Positions 26,587 to 35,386 are shown, numbered from the stretch's first letter. The stretch is DNA of 64,000 nucleotides from Pseudomonas mandelii (GCF_900106065.1 NZ_LT629796.1:3875501-3939500), one strand, 5' to 3'. A program made the numbers and translations. The notes: generated by a model from the sequence alone, not told the origin.

Positions 26587-28287
26587 ATGAACGAAGACTT
26601 TTGGAAGGATAAGTACCCTGCCGGGATTGCTGCCGAGATCAATCCAGACGAGTATCCGAATATTCAGGCAGTGTTGAAACGTTCCTGCCAGCGCTTCGCC
26701 GACAAACCGGCATTCAGCAACCTGGGCAAGACAATCACCTACGGTGAACTGTACGAATTGTCCGGTGCCTTTGCCGCTTACCTGCAACAGCATACCGACT
26801 TGCAGCCGGGCGATCGAATCGCCGTGCAACTGCCCAACGTGTTGCAGTACCCGGTCGCCGTATTCGGTGCCATTCGCGCCGGGCTGATCGTGGTCAACAC
26901 CAACCCGCTGTACACCGCGCGGGAAATGGAACACCAATTCAACGATTCCGGTGCCAAAGCCCTGGTCTGCCTGGCCAACATGGCGCATCTGGCCGAAATC
27001 GTCGTGCCGAAAACCGGCGTCAAGCACGTGATCGTCACCGAAGTGGCCGACCTGCTGCCACCGCTCAAGCGCCTGCTGGTCAACAGCGTCATCAAGTACG
27101 TGAAGAAGATGGTCCCGGCGTATCACTTGCCCAAGGCGATCAAGTTCAACGACGTGCTGAGCAAGGGCCACGGCCAGCCAGTGGCTGAAGCCAACCCGGC
27201 CAGCAGCGACGTTGCCGTCCTGCAATACACTGGCGGCACCACCGGCGTAGCCAAGGGCGCGATGCTGACCCATCGCAACCTCGTGGCGAACATGTTGCAG
27301 TGCAAGGCGCTGATGGGTTCCAACCTCAACGAAGGCTGCGAGATCCTGATCACGCCGCTGCCGCTGTACCACATCTATGCCTTCACCTTTCATTGCATGG
27401 CGATGATGCTGATCGGCAACCACAACATCCTGATCAGCAACCCGCGCGATTTGACGGCGATGGTCAAAGAACTGTCGAAGTGGAAGTTCAGCGGCTTCGT
27501 CGGCCTCAATACCCTGTTCGTGGCGCTGTGCAACAACGAAGCGTTCCGCAAGCTGGACTTCTCGGCGCTGAAAGTCACCCTGTCCGGCGGCATGGCCCTG
27601 CAACTGGCGGCAGCCGAGCGCTGGAAAGCGGTCACCGGTTGCGCCATCTGCGAAGGTTACGGGATGACCGAAACCAGCCCGGTCGCCACGGTGAACCCGA
27701 TCCAGCACATCCAGATCGGCACCATCGGTATTCCGGTTCCATCGACCGTGTGCAAGGTCATCGACGATGCCGGCGTTGAACAGCCGCTGGGCGAAATCGG
27801 TGAACTGTGTGTGAAAGGTCCGCAAGTCATGAAGGGCTACTGGCAGCGTCAGGACGCCACCGATGAAATGCTCGACAGCGAAGGCTGGTTGAAGACCGGT
27901 GACATCGCGCTGATCCAGCCGGACGGCTACATGCGAATTGTCGATCGCAAGAAAGACATGATTCTGGTCTCCGGTTTCAACGTTTACCCGAACGAGCTGG
28001 AAGATGTGCTGGCGACCCTGCCGGGCGTGCTGCAATGCGCGGCCATCGGCGTGCCGGACGAGAAGTCGGGCGAGGCGATCAAGATCTTCATCGTCGCCAA
28101 ACCGGGCGTGACGTTGACCAAGGAGCAGGTGATGGAGCACATGCGTGCGAACGTCACCGGTTACAAGGTCCCGCGCGCCGTGGAGTTCCGCGATGCGCTG
28201 CCGACCACCAACGTCGGCAAGATCCTGCGCCGCGAATTGCGCGACGAAGAGCTGAAGAAGCTCAACGCCAAGAAAGTCAGCGCGTAA
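26587..28287 (+). CDS. fadD1: Long-chain acyl-CoA synthetase FadD1
   Basis: Second tandem acyl-CoA synthetase, 566 residues, clearly paralogous to the preceding FadD2 along its whole length. It has YTGGTTGVAKGAMLTHRN (~residue 212), EGYGMTETSPVATVNP (~357), the hinge region VDRKKDMILVSGFNVYPNEL (~455) and TNVGKILRRELRDEELK with the catalytic Lys. GAGGAGTGGG lies upstream of the ATG. It has its own long leader and a strong terminator, so it is expressed separately from fadD2. Confidence 0.94.
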   Translation: MNEDFWKDKYPAGIAAEINPDEYPNIQAVLKRSCQRFADKPAFSNLGKTITYGELYELSGAFAAYLQQHTDLQPGDRIAVQLPNVLQYPVAVFGAIRAGLIVVNTNPLYTAREMEHQFNDSGAKALVCLANMAHLAEIVVPKTGVKHVIVTEVADLLPPLKRLLVNSVIKYVKKMVPAYHLPKAIKFNDVLSKGHGQPVAEANPASSDVAVLQYTGGTTGVAKGAMLTHRNLVANMLQCKALMGSNLNEGCEILITPLPLYHIYAFTFHCMAMMLIGNHNILISNPRDLTAMVKELSKWKFSGFVGLNTLFVALCNNEAFRKLDFSALKVTLSGGMALQLAAAERWKAVTGCAICEGYGMTETSPVATVNPIQHIQIGTIGIPVPSTVCKVIDDAGVEQPLGEIGELCVKGPQVMKGYWQRQDATDEMLDSEGWLKTGDIALIQPDGYMRIVDRKKDMILVSGFNVYPNELEDVLATLPGVLQCAAIGVPDEKSGEAIKIFIVAKPGVTLTKEQVMEHMRANVTGYKVPRAVEFRDALPTTNVGKILRRELRDEELKKLNAKKVSA

Positions 28288-28295
28288 CAAACAAG

Positions 28296-28320
28296 AAGCC
28301 CCGCAGATGCGGGGCTTTTT
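28296..28320 (+). terminator. Rho-independent terminator after fadD1
   Basis: AAGCCCCGC-AGAT-GCGGGGCTT followed by T residues, 8 nt after the stop codon. Confidence 0.93.
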
Positions 28321-28365
28321 GTTGCCTGACTGATCGTCCCCACGCTCTGCGTGGGAGCGATCGAT

Positions 28366-28743
28366 TTAGAGGCGAAACGGCGCGAAATTGACGTTGGTGC
28401 CCGCCGGACGCATGTCCTGGAGGTATGAGTCCTTGTCGGCGCTCAGTTCCAGGCTCAAGGCGGCTTTGCGCTTGCCTTCGTTGCGCACCACCAGGCCTTC
28501 AAGCTTCTCGCGCAGGAACACCGTCGGCACTTTCAAGTGCAGCAGTTCGTCGGTTTCCGGCGTGTGCATCAGCAGGTGAACCCATTCGTACTGACCAATG
28601 GCCAGGCGCGCCACCGGGATATCGAACCACCAGATGTTGCGGTTGCGGTTCAATTCGGTGAAATGGCAGTTGTTGACGCCAAGCACAGCACCGCCGAGTT
28701 CCTGGTTTCTGCGGGCAATGGCCTGCTTTTTATCGAGTTTCAT
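28366..28743 (-). CDS. Conserved hypothetical protein (125 aa)
   Basis: I do not recognise the family. From ATG 28743 (MKLDKKQAIARRNQELGG), with AGGA five bases upstream, the product is 125 residues, soluble and mixed alpha/beta. Visible features are NRNIWWFDIPVARLAIGQYE (~residue 33), a repeated Leu/His stretch VHLLMHTPETDELLHLKVPT, and a C-terminus ending FAPFRL. There is no signal peptide or TM helix. Codon use resembles its neighbours. It stands alone between convergent fadD1 and the CsbD gene, with its promoter facing the latter. Confidence 0.75.
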   Translation of the reverse strand: MKLDKKQAIARRNQELGGAVLGVNNCHFTELNRNRNIWWFDIPVARLAIGQYEWVHLLMHTPETDELLHLKVPTVFLREKLEGLVVRNEGKRKAALSLELSADKDSYLQDMRPAGTNVNFAPFRL

Positions 28744-28943
28744 AACATTCCTACGGGATTGGATCTTCAGCGCCATGGCCTGAATACGTTGCGCATTCTC
28801 GGGGGTTGGTCGGCAAACATAAAGCCCAACCTGCACTGAACGATGAAATGTCGCCGTGAAAATAAATGAAACTCCGTGCAAATGCTCCCGGTCAATCTTT
28901 GTGTAACGACTTTTTCCGTTGAATTGTTCACAGGAGAAACACC

Positions 28944-29135
28944 ATGAGCAGCACTGGCGATAAAGTAAAAGGCATGGCCAACGAAGCCGCCGGCAACGTC
29001 AAGCAAGGCGTCGGCAAGGCCACCGGTAATGACAAAATGCGCGCCGAAGGGGTCGTGCAGGAAAGAAAAGGCGAGGCCCAGCAAGCGGTCGGCAAAGCCA
29101 AGGACGCGATTAAGAAAGGCGTCGACAAGGCTTGA
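28944..29135 (+). CDS. CsbD-family stress protein
   Basis: A 63-residue, hydrophilic, Lys/Ala/Gly-rich protein with the CsbD pattern: KVKGMANEAAGNVKQGVGKA followed by a diverged second repeat ERKGEAQQAVGKAKDAIKKG. Members are abundant general-stress proteins of unknown mechanism, often RpoS-regulated in proteobacteria. CAGGAGAAACACC supplies a strong ribosome site and a terminator follows, so it is a single-gene unit. Confidence 0.9.
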   Translation: MSSTGDKVKGMANEAAGNVKQGVGKATGNDKMRAEGVVQERKGEAQQAVGKAKDAIKKGVDKA

Positions 29136-29159
29136 TTCGGCCTTTGATGAACAACATGA

Positions 29160-29185
29160 ACGGCCATCCACGGATGGCCGTTTTT
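29160..29185 (+). terminator. Rho-independent terminator after the CsbD gene
   Basis: CGGCCATC-CACG-GATGGCCG followed by five T residues. Confidence 0.9.
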
Positions 29186-29306
29186 GTGTCAGCCTGAACT
29201 TGCGCACGGAAATTGTTTCAAAGTCGCCAAGTAGGCTACTTTGATGTAGAAAACGGCCCCTGAGTCGCCTCGACTTCAACCCAACCTGCGGCGAAAGGAG
29301 ACGCTA

Positions 29307-30263
29307 ATGTTTTTCCCCCACATGAAAGGCCTGCGCCTGCACCGTGTGATGATGCGCACGGTCACCGAGTTCGTCGACGATGAGATGTCGACCTATGCCT
29401 CGGCGCTGGCCTATCAAATGCTGTTTTCGCTATTTCCCTTCATCCTGTTCCTGATCGCTCTGATCGGTTTCCTGCACCTGCCGGACTTCTTCTCCTGGCT
29501 GCGTCTGCAATCGGAACTGGTCCTGCCGCCCCAGGCGCTGGAACAGGTGAACCCGGTGATCGACCAACTCCAGCAGTCCAAGGGTGGCTTGCTGTCGATT
29601 GGTATCGTGATTGCCCTGTGGACCGCATCCGCTGGCGTGCGGCTGATGATGAGCGCGATGAACGCCGCCTACGACGTGGTCGAAGGCCGGCCCGCGTGGA
29701 AGCGTTTTCCGCTGTCGATCATCTACACCGTTGGCATCGCCGGCATGCTGCTGATCGCCGCCGCGTTGATGGTGCTCGGGCCGCAACTGATGGGCTGGAT
29801 TGCCGCGCAAGTCGGCATGGAGGATTTCATCGTGACCCTGTGGACCATCGTGCGCTGGCCCGTCGTGGTGATTTTGCTGATGGTGGCCGTGGCGCTGATT
29901 TATTACGTGATGCCCGACGTTAAACAAGAGTTTCGTTTTATCACCCCAGGTTCGGTGCTGGCGGTGGTGGTGTGGATCCTTGCCTCCGTGGGCTTTGGCC
30001 TGTACGTAAAGGAGTTCGCCAACTACAACGCCATGTATGGCAGTATCGGCGCGATCATCGTGTTGCTGCTCTATTTTTATATTTCCGCCGCGGTGCTGTT
30101 GCTGGGCGCGGAGATGAATGCAGTGATCGAGCACATGTCGACCGAAGGCAAGAATGACGGTGAAAAAGTCCCCGGTGAGCTCGATCACGAACCCAAACAC
30201 CACGTTTCCGGACTGGGTCGGGATCACTCGATCAAGCCGCACACTGACGAAACCATAAAATGA
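29307..30263 (+). CDS. YihY/BrkB-family inner-membrane protein
   Basis: A 318-residue membrane protein with about six TM helices. The family start [20 protein letters not shown] (~residue 24) leads into TM1; [20 protein letters not shown] (~106) and [20 protein letters not shown] (~250) are characteristic of YihY/BrkB. These proteins were once labelled ribonuclease BN, which is wrong for RNase Z-type activity; a transport role is likely. The C-terminal ~50 residues are charged, His-rich and cytoplasmic. It overlaps the deformylase gene by 4 nt (ATGA), so they are co-translated. Confidence 0.9.
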   Translation: MFFPHMKGLRLHRVMMRTVTEFVDDEMSTYASALAYQMLFSLFPFILFLIALIGFLHLPDFFSWLRLQSELVLPPQALEQVNPVIDQLQQSKGGLLSIGIVIALWTASAGVRLMMSAMNAAYDVVEGRPAWKRFPLSIIYTVGIAGMLLIAAALMVLGPQLMGWIAAQVGMEDFIVTLWTIVRWPVVVILLMVAVALIYYVMPDVKQEFRFITPGSVLAVVVWILASVGFGLYVKEFANYNAMYGSIGAIIVLLLYFYISAAVLLLGAEMNAVIEHMSTEGKNDGEKVPGELDHEPKHHVSGLGRDHSIKPHTDETIK

Positions 30264-30799
30264 TCCGTGAAATCCTGAAAATGGGCGATGAACGCCTGCT
30301 GCGCATTGCTCCGCCGGTGCCGGCCGAGATGTTCGACAGCCCTGAGTTGTGGCAACTGATCGACGACATGTTCCAGACCATGGAAAGCGTCGGTGGCGTC
30401 GGCCTGGCTGCGCCGCAGATCGGCGTCGATCTGCAACTGGTGATCTTTGGGTTCGAACACAGCGAACGCTACCCGGACGCTGAAGCGGTGCCGCAGACCA
30501 TTCTGATCAACCCGCTGATCACACCTTTGAACTCGCTGATGGAAGAGGGCTTTGAAGGTTGCCTGTCAGTGCCCGGCCTGCGCGGCGCGGTAGACCGTTA
30601 TCAGCAGATTCGCTACGAAGGCTTCGATCCCAAGGGCCAGCCTATCTTGCGGATCGCCGAGGGATTCCATGCGCGGGTGGTGCAGCATGAATGCGATCAC
30701 CTGATCGGCCGGTTGTACCCGTCACGGATTACCGACTTCAGCCAATTCGGCTTTACCGAAGTGATGTTCCCCGACCTCGACCCTAACGCTGACGACTGA
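30260..30799 (+). CDS. def: Peptide deformylase
   Basis: Removes the formyl group from N-terminal Met. The 179-residue metalloenzyme has all three motifs: [11 protein letters not shown] (~residue 47), [11 protein letters not shown] (~99; Cys metal ligand), and [18 protein letters not shown] (~140; the HExxH-equivalent HECDH). It lacks the long acidic C-terminus of some types. The main chromosomal def is usually next to fmt, which is not here, so this is probably an extra copy. Its start overlaps the yihY stop. Confidence 0.93.
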   Translation: MIREILKMGDERLLRIAPPVPAEMFDSPELWQLIDDMFQTMESVGGVGLAAPQIGVDLQLVIFGFEHSERYPDAEAVPQTILINPLITPLNSLMEEGFEGCLSVPGLRGAVDRYQQIRYEGFDPKGQPILRIAEGFHARVVQHECDHLIGRLYPSRITDFSQFGFTEVMFPDLDPNADD

Positions 30800-30820
30800 G
30801 GCGAAAACACCACAAACCAC

Positions 30821-30911
30821 GGTGGGATCGAGCCTGCTCGCGAAGGCGGCGGGTCATTCACCGATGATGTCGAATGACACGCCGCCTTCGCGAGCAGGCT
30901 CGCTCCTACAT
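30821..30911. repeat. REP doublet, family A, forming the end of a GNAT gene
   Basis: Left unit GGTGGGATCGAGCCTGCTCG and right unit CGAGCAGGCTCGCTCCTACA with inner GGCGGCGGG/CGCCGCC stems. The right half is read as the last ~19 codons of the acetyltransferase gene on the minus strand. Confidence 0.9.
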
Positions 30912-31333
30912 GTCGAACTCACAGACGGTTCCAGGCCCATGGCGATCATCGGTTTGCTGCGGGCATAACGGCTCAGGCGTTCGGTCATGGCGTAGGGCAT
31001 GTGCGGATCGAAGGAAAACCCTCGGCGTTCATAAAAGCCCCGCAAGTCCGGGTGGCAGAACAGCCAGACCGGTTGGTCGAGACCGCGCACCGCTTCGGCG
31101 ATCAACGCCGCCGCGATGCCCTGTTCGCGACAGGCCGGATCGACGAACAACCCCGTCAACCAATGCCCGCCCGAGACCGGCCGCAAACACAGCGCGCCAA
31201 TGATCTCCTCGCGTCTGGCGACCCACAGCTGAGCGTCGCGAACCGCTTTCATCGACGATTGGTGGGCGCGATAAAACTTGTTCATCAACGGCCATAACGG
31301 CTCGGCGAGCAGGGTGTACTGGGTGTCGGGCAT
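30854..31333 (-). CDS. GNAT-family N-acetyltransferase with REP-encoded C-terminal tail
   Basis: Uses acetyl-CoA to acetylate an unknown amine. From ATG 31333 the protein is 159 residues. The acetyl-CoA site is LTGLFVDPACREQGIAAALI (~residue 64, R/Q-x-x-G-x-A form), followed by VWLFCHPDLRGFYERRGFSF (~95). The usual GNAT fold ends near AMGLEP (~138); the remaining TCRSEPAREGGVSFDIIGE-type tail is translated REP sequence. A longer upstream reading (to 31522) overlaps the Lys-rich gene on the other strand and is unlikely. Neighbours give no substrate hint. Confidence 0.83.
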   Translation of the reverse strand: MPDTQYTLLAEPLWPLMNKFYRAHQSSMKAVRDAQLWVARREEIIGALCLRPVSGGHWLTGLFVDPACREQGIAAALIAEAVRGLDQPVWLFCHPDLRGFYERRGFSFDPHMPYAMTERLSRYARSKPMIAMGLEPSVSSTCRSEPAREGGVSFDIIGE

Positions 31334-31436
31334 GGGTTCGATCTGTCGGTGCGCAAAGCGGGTGATTATAAAAGAACGCGCGGCCGGCGATAGGTGTATA
31401 CCTGATCTCACATCCCGTATGAGTGGAGTACGTATC

Positions 31437-31547
31437 ATGGCCAAAGGCATGGATTCAAAAAAAGCGGCAAAGAAGAAACCGGCGAAAACCGCCGATGAAA
31501 AGCGCGCAGACAAGAAGGCCAAGAAGGTGGATGTGTTCGGTCATTGA
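31437..31547 (+). CDS. Small Lys-rich protein (36 aa)
   Basis: ATG 31437 follows GGAGTACGTATC. The product has 12 Lys among 36 residues (MAKGMDSKKAAKKKPAKTAD ... KKAKKVDVFGH), resembling histone-H1-like tails or a small nucleic-acid-binding peptide. No fold is recognisable. A hairpin starts 13 nt after the stop. Support comes from the ribosome site, the hairpin and codon choice; I cannot confirm translation. Confidence 0.65.
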   Translation: MAKGMDSKKAAKKKPAKTADEKRADKKAKKVDVFGH

Positions 31548-31559
31548 TCTCGCCACAAG

Positions 31560-31580
31560 GGAGCCCGGTCTTCGGGCTCC
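31560..31580 (+). terminator. Stem-loop after the Lys-rich gene
   Basis: GGAGCCCG-GTCTT-CGGGCTCC, an 8-bp perfect stem but without a following T run, so termination strength is uncertain. Confidence 0.55.
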
Positions 31581-32157
31581 TGCTGCATGCCTAAAGAAGT
31601 AACCCAATAATCCGCAAGATTTCCCTGCGCCATTGCACAGAGGGGGACCGGTCCCCGATCTGAGCAACGCCATGCCCCATTACTTCGATGCCGCCCACGG
31701 GCAGACATTGCGAGTTCGTTTGATGCGCTGCAGCGCTACAGGCATTCCTGATTTTCCTCGCTGAACCGATTTTGTCCTCAATACTGGCCGACTAGTGGCC
31801 TTGCGCCCCTCTATCGACTGTCTACGCTGACTTCTAACTACCCATGTCGCTCGCCATATGAAAGATGGCGCAGCAAGAGTGCCCAACCCAAGGCGCCGAC
31901 AGGGAGTAACAAGGAGCTGGCCGGTAAAGGGAATTACTTATGAAACCGTTAGGGCTGGCCCGGTCCCGGGCTATCAAGAGAAGGATGTCTTGATGAGTGC
32001 GTTGCTGCATGGACACTCCGATTGAACATCATTGATCACCTGACACTTCCTCCCGTGGAGGAACGCGTGTGCCTGTTCCATAGAACGTTGTGGTGGATCC
32101 GTTGAAAGACCAAAGACCTTTCATCAATCAAAAGAACGCGCTGAAGGTGATACGACC
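31581..32157. other. Gene-free stretch upstream of the double-PAS receptor
   Basis: About 577 bp without a convincing protein gene. It contains a 7-bp stem TTCCTCC-CGT-GGAGGAA (32047-32063), and two tiny overlapping reading frames (31940-31993, 17 aa, Arg/Lys-rich; then 31993-32025, 10 aa) behind AAAGGGA. These might be a leader or small RNA, but nothing decisive is visible. It is likely to hold the receptor promoter. Confidence 0.4.
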
Positions 32158-33477
32158 ATGTTTAACCTACATCACAAGGCTGACCTGCTGGAAATCGAGC
32201 GCTATAGCTGCGCGTTGAGCGAAGCCAACGCCAAGTTGGCGGCGGTCAGTCGATCAATGGCGATGATCGAGTTCACGCCGGACGGCATCGTGCTGGATGC
32301 CAACGACAACTTTTGCAGTGTCATGGGGTACAGCGCCGACGAAGTGCGCGGCAAACATCATCGGATCTTTTGCGAGGAAGCTTTTTATCGCAGCGAGGCT
32401 TACGCGAAGTTGTGGCGCGACCTGGCCCGTGGCGAACCGGTGGGCGGGAGCTTCTTGCGCTTGAACAAGCGCGGCAAGGAGGTCTGGCTCGAAGCCAATT
32501 ACATGCCGGTGTTCGGTCCCGACCGTCAGGTTAAAAGCGTGATTAAAGTTGCCACTGACATCTCCGCCAGGGTTTACAAGGAACACGAAGAAGAAAGCAT
32601 GCTCGCCGCCATAGGTCGTTCCATGGCGGTGATCGAGTTCACCCCCGAGGGCAACGTCATCACGGCCAACGATAACTTTCTGAAGACGATGCATTACTCG
32701 CTCAACGAAGTGGTGGGGAAACACCACAGCCTGTTTTGCCACCGCGCCGAATCCGAGTCGTCGGCTTACAAAGCGTTCTGGGCATCACTCAATCGCGGCG
32801 AGTATCACTCTCATCGTTTTGAACGCAAAGATAAACACGGCCATACCGTGTTTCTCGAAGCGTCCTACAACCCTTTGTTCGACGCCAAGGGCCGGCTCTA
32901 CAAAGTGGTGAAGTTTGCCAGCGACATCACCCGGCAAATCGCCACGTTGCAAACCGCTGCGGAGTCGGCGCACAGCACGTCGGTGCAAAACGACGCCTGT
33001 GCACAGAAAGGTTCTCAGGTGGTGCAGCAAACGGTGCAGATCATCCAGGACATTTCCCGGGATTTGAACGAAGCCGCGCTCAGTATTGATGCCGTCAGCA
33101 AACAGTCCGACATCATCGGCACCATCGTGCAGACGATTCGCGGCATTGCCGACCAGACCAACTTGTTGGCGCTCAATGCAGCCATCGAAGCGGCCCGGGC
33201 CGGCGAGCATGGGCGGGGTTTTGCGGTGGTCGCCGATGAAGTACGCAGCCTCGCGGCACGCACGAGTCAGGCGACGCTGGAGATCGTCGATGTGGTGCGC
33301 AAGAACCATGACCTGTCGTTGAGCGCGGTGACCAGCATGCAGTCGAGCTTGAGCAGAACCGGACTTGGGGTGGAACTGGCGAACGAGGCGGGGGAGGTGA
33401 TCCTGGAGATTCAGCAGGGATCGCGGCATGTGGTGGATGCGATCAGTCAGTTCAACGAAACGTTGCAGTTGAACTGA
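32158..33477 (+). CDS. Soluble methyl-accepting receptor with two PAS domains (BdlA-like)
   Basis: A 439-residue cytoplasmic chemoreceptor-type protein. Two similar PAS domains (~residues 25-140 and ~150-265) share the pattern [20 protein letters not shown] / [20 protein letters not shown], and each ends ...VIKVATDIS or ...VVKFASDIT. The C-terminal signalling hairpin has [20 protein letters not shown] (~340) and [16 protein letters not shown]. No TM helix is present. This layout matches P. aeruginosa BdlA, which controls biofilm dispersion, and related Aer-type sensors. The name is by architecture only. The C-terminal coiled part is short compared with membrane MCPs. Confidence 0.85.
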   Translation: MFNLHHKADLLEIERYSCALSEANAKLAAVSRSMAMIEFTPDGIVLDANDNFCSVMGYSADEVRGKHHRIFCEEAFYRSEAYAKLWRDLARGEPVGGSFLRLNKRGKEVWLEANYMPVFGPDRQVKSVIKVATDISARVYKEHEEESMLAAIGRSMAVIEFTPEGNVITANDNFLKTMHYSLNEVVGKHHSLFCHRAESESSAYKAFWASLNRGEYHSHRFERKDKHGHTVFLEASYNPLFDAKGRLYKVVKFASDITRQIATLQTAAESAHSTSVQNDACAQKGSQVVQQTVQIIQDISRDLNEAALSIDAVSKQSDIIGTIVQTIRGIADQTNLLALNAAIEAARAGEHGRGFAVVADEVRSLAARTSQATLEIVDVVRKNHDLSLSAVTSMQSSLSRTGLGVELANEAGEVILEIQQGSRHVVDAISQFNETLQLN

Positions 33478-33547
33478 CTGATCGCGTCGCGTCTCTTGTC
33501 GCAGCCGGCTGTGCCGGTTGCTGCATGAAGGGCAGGGCTCCCTGCCG

Positions 33548-34102
33548 TTAAAGCGAAGCGAGGAACTTGTCGACCACTTGGCTACTGCCTTTCTCACTGT
33601 TGGCGTTTTCTTTCTCGACCTGCGCCAGTTTGACCTTGTCCTCCGTGCGCTCGGCGATCTCTTTGGCGATCGCCTGTTGTTTCTCCGGTGGCATGGCTTG
33701 TACTTCTTCTTCAGTCAGCCCCATCTCTTGCAGAATGCTGTCGCGCAGGCGCTGCTCCGGCGTTTTGCTCATGTAGTCCTTGAAGTCGCTCATGGCGGCG
33801 CTGTCCGTGACCCTGGCTTTAACATCGGCCGGCAGTTGGAAAGACTCGAGCGCTTGCAATTGCACGCGGGTTTTGGCGAACGCTTCATCCACGTTGTCGC
33901 TGATTTTGCTCGCCTCGCTGACTTGCCGGGTGGCGTCCCGGGTGGCGGAAGTCTGCACCTGCGCGGTTTGCGCCTGAACGTTGCTTTGCAACGTTTGCAG
34001 CATTGCCCCCTGAAGGCCGGCAGCGGCTTCGGCCGCAGGATCATCGCCGGGCTTCTTGGAGAGCGGGATCATTAACGTTTGTTGTTTGGCACTGACCAAC
34101 AT
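33548..34102 (-). CDS. Conserved hypothetical protein, helical (184 aa)
   Basis: I do not recognise the family. From ATG 34102 the protein is 184 residues, hydrophilic, with likely coiled-coil between ~30 and 90 (Gln/Ala-rich, AMLQTLQSNVQAQTAQVQTS) and a second charged helical part containing SDFKDYMSKTPEQRLRDSIL and EMGLTEEEVQAMPPEKQQAI. There is no signal peptide or TM helix. An alternative start at MIPLSKKPG would drop 10 residues. It converges with the receptor gene. Composition resembles small effector-like or structural proteins, but no function can be named. Confidence 0.72.
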   Translation of the reverse strand: MLVSAKQQTLMIPLSKKPGDDPAAEAAAGLQGAMLQTLQSNVQAQTAQVQTSATRDATRQVSEASKISDNVDEAFAKTRVQLQALESFQLPADVKARVTDSAAMSDFKDYMSKTPEQRLRDSILQEMGLTEEEVQAMPPEKQQAIAKEIAERTEDKVKLAQVEKENANSEKGSSQVVDKFLASL

Positions 34103-34233
34103 GATGAATAGACCTTGCAGGTAGTTGTGGTGCGGTGCTTTGAGCAAATAGTATGCCTATAAGAAAAAATCACTATAAATCAACCAGTTAGTGAGTGCTG
34201 GCCGAGGGGGTGACGTGGGTTCTGCGGTTAGTC

Positions 34234-34252
34234 TTTGCCGCTTGGCGGCAAA
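34234..34252 (-). terminator. Possible stem-loop after the GST gene
   Basis: TTTGCCGC-TTG-GCGGCAAA, an 8-bp perfect stem about 13 nt beyond the GST stop on the minus strand. It lacks a T run. Confidence 0.4.
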
Positions 34253-34264
34253 CAAGGCAGGGCA

Positions 34265-34897
34265 TCAAGGCAGGCCATTGCAGCCGAACTTGAGGAACCC
34301 CGGACGTTGTGCCAGTCGCTGAAAATACTCGTCGATGGCCGGGTAATCGGGCCGCTCCATCGGGGTCATCAGCCAGCGGTTGACGGACAGTCCGATGACA
34401 ATGTCGGCGAGGGTGAAGCGTGGCCCGGCGACGTAAGCTTTGGTCGCCGCGAGCTGGTGTTCGAGGATGCCCATCTTCTGGTTCCAGCCACGTACACCGG
34501 CAGCAATGTGATGCGGGTCCTGGAACTCCGGATCTTTGCGCACCAATGCCGTGAACGCATAGCTCCATGAGGCATTGAGTTCAGTGGCTTGCCAATCCAT
34601 CCATTGCTCGACCCGAGCGCGCGCGGCCGGTTCGTGGGGGAGCAGATCGGTGTTCTGGTGTTTGCCGGCCAGATAACGGCAGATGGTGTTGGACTCCCAC
34701 AGCACTCCAGCGTCGTCGATGATCACCGGCACCAGCGCGTTGGGATTGAGCCGCAGAAACTCCGGTGTGTGGGTTGAGGCATAACCGCTACCCCAATCCT
34801 CGCGTTCGTAGGCAACGCCCAGTTCTTCACAGGTCCACAGGACCTTTCTGACATTGATGGACGACGCCTTACCCAAAATCTTCAGTGCATGTTCCAT
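34265..34897 (-). CDS. Glutathione S-transferase
   Basis: A 210-residue soluble GST. The thioredoxin-like N-terminal domain has KILGKASSINVRKVLWTCEE (residues 6-25, with the Ser/Asn region expected at the glutathione thiol), NPNALVPVIIDD (~52, cis-Pro) and VLWESNTICRYLAGKH (~65; the ESxAI-like glutathione gamma-glutamyl site). The all-helical C-terminal domain contains RFTLADIVIGLSVNRW (~160, N-capping box). Substrate is unknown. It is followed upstream by an efflux gene on the same strand with a 57-nt gap. Confidence 0.9.
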   Translation of the reverse strand: MEHALKILGKASSINVRKVLWTCEELGVAYEREDWGSGYASTHTPEFLRLNPNALVPVIIDDAGVLWESNTICRYLAGKHQNTDLLPHEPAARARVEQWMDWQATELNASWSYAFTALVRKDPEFQDPHHIAAGVRGWNQKMGILEHQLAATKAYVAGPRFTLADIVIGLSVNRWLMTPMERPDYPAIDEYFQRLAQRPGFLKFGCNGLP

Positions 34898-34954
34898 TGA
34901 GCTACTCCGTTAGCGATTCGACGCTTCAGGAATCTGACAGACATTGCGCGGTTT

Positions 34955-35386
34955 TCAAACCGGATCCGGCAACGCCGAGGCGGGCAAACCAAACGTGCGA
35001 TCAAACAGCCAGTTGAACGCGAAGGTGTAGCACGGGATGAAAATGATCAGCGCCAGGTCCAGCAGGAAAGCCTGCACCAGGCTGATGTTCATCCACCAGG
35101 CGATCAGCGGGATGAGAAATACTATCAAGGTTAGTTGAAATCCCACGGCATGGGCGATGCGCCGTTTAACGGTGCGGGTGCGCGATGGCTGACGACGTTC
35201 CCAGCGCTCGAACACTGTGGTGTAGATGAAATTCCAGGTCACTGCGATGGTGGTGATGATGACGGCCAACGGCCCGGTGCTGCCAGGCGAGGTGCCGGAC
35301 AGCAATGCCAGGCCCAGCGTCGAGAAGGTCATGCCAAAGACTTCGAACAGCGACACGTAGACCAGTTTTCGTTTAACGCCTTGCAT
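34955..35386 (-). CDS. PACE-family efflux transporter
   Basis: Proteobacterial antimicrobial compound efflux (AceI-type) protein, 143 residues, four TM helices in two tandem domains. Key residue Glu15 lies in TM1 (VSLFEVFGM), matching the essential Glu of AceI. Paired motifs are VTWNFIYTTVFERWE at the end of TM2 and IPCYTFAFNWLFDR at the end of TM4. AceI-type pumps export chlorhexidine and short diamines by proton exchange. ATG 35386 fits the family start. It is divergent from a LysR gene, its likely regulator; a second PACE/LysR pair exists at 47.4-48.8 kb. Confidence 0.88.
   Translation of the reverse strand: MQGVKRKLVYVSLFEVFGMTFSTLGLALLSGTSPGSTGPLAVIITTIAVTWNFIYTTVFERWERRQPSRTRTVKRRIAHAVGFQLTLIVFLIPLIAWWMNISLVQAFLLDLALIIFIPCYTFAFNWLFDRTFGLPASALPDPV

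Noticed and set aside
24515..28287. Tandem fadD genes considered as an assembly duplication
   Set aside because: The two copies differ throughout and have different leaders; the order matches PA3300-PA3299 of P. aeruginosa.
26512..28290. Very long minus-strand open frame opposite fadD1
   Set aside because: It mirrors a clear acyl-CoA synthetase, has low-complexity His/Gln-rich translation, no ribosome site, and is typical of the antisense open frames of high-GC codon usage.
31940..32025. Two tiny overlapping frames (17 and 10 codons) behind AAAGGGA
   Set aside because: Too short to support as genes without conservation; mentioned only as part of the unexplained gap.
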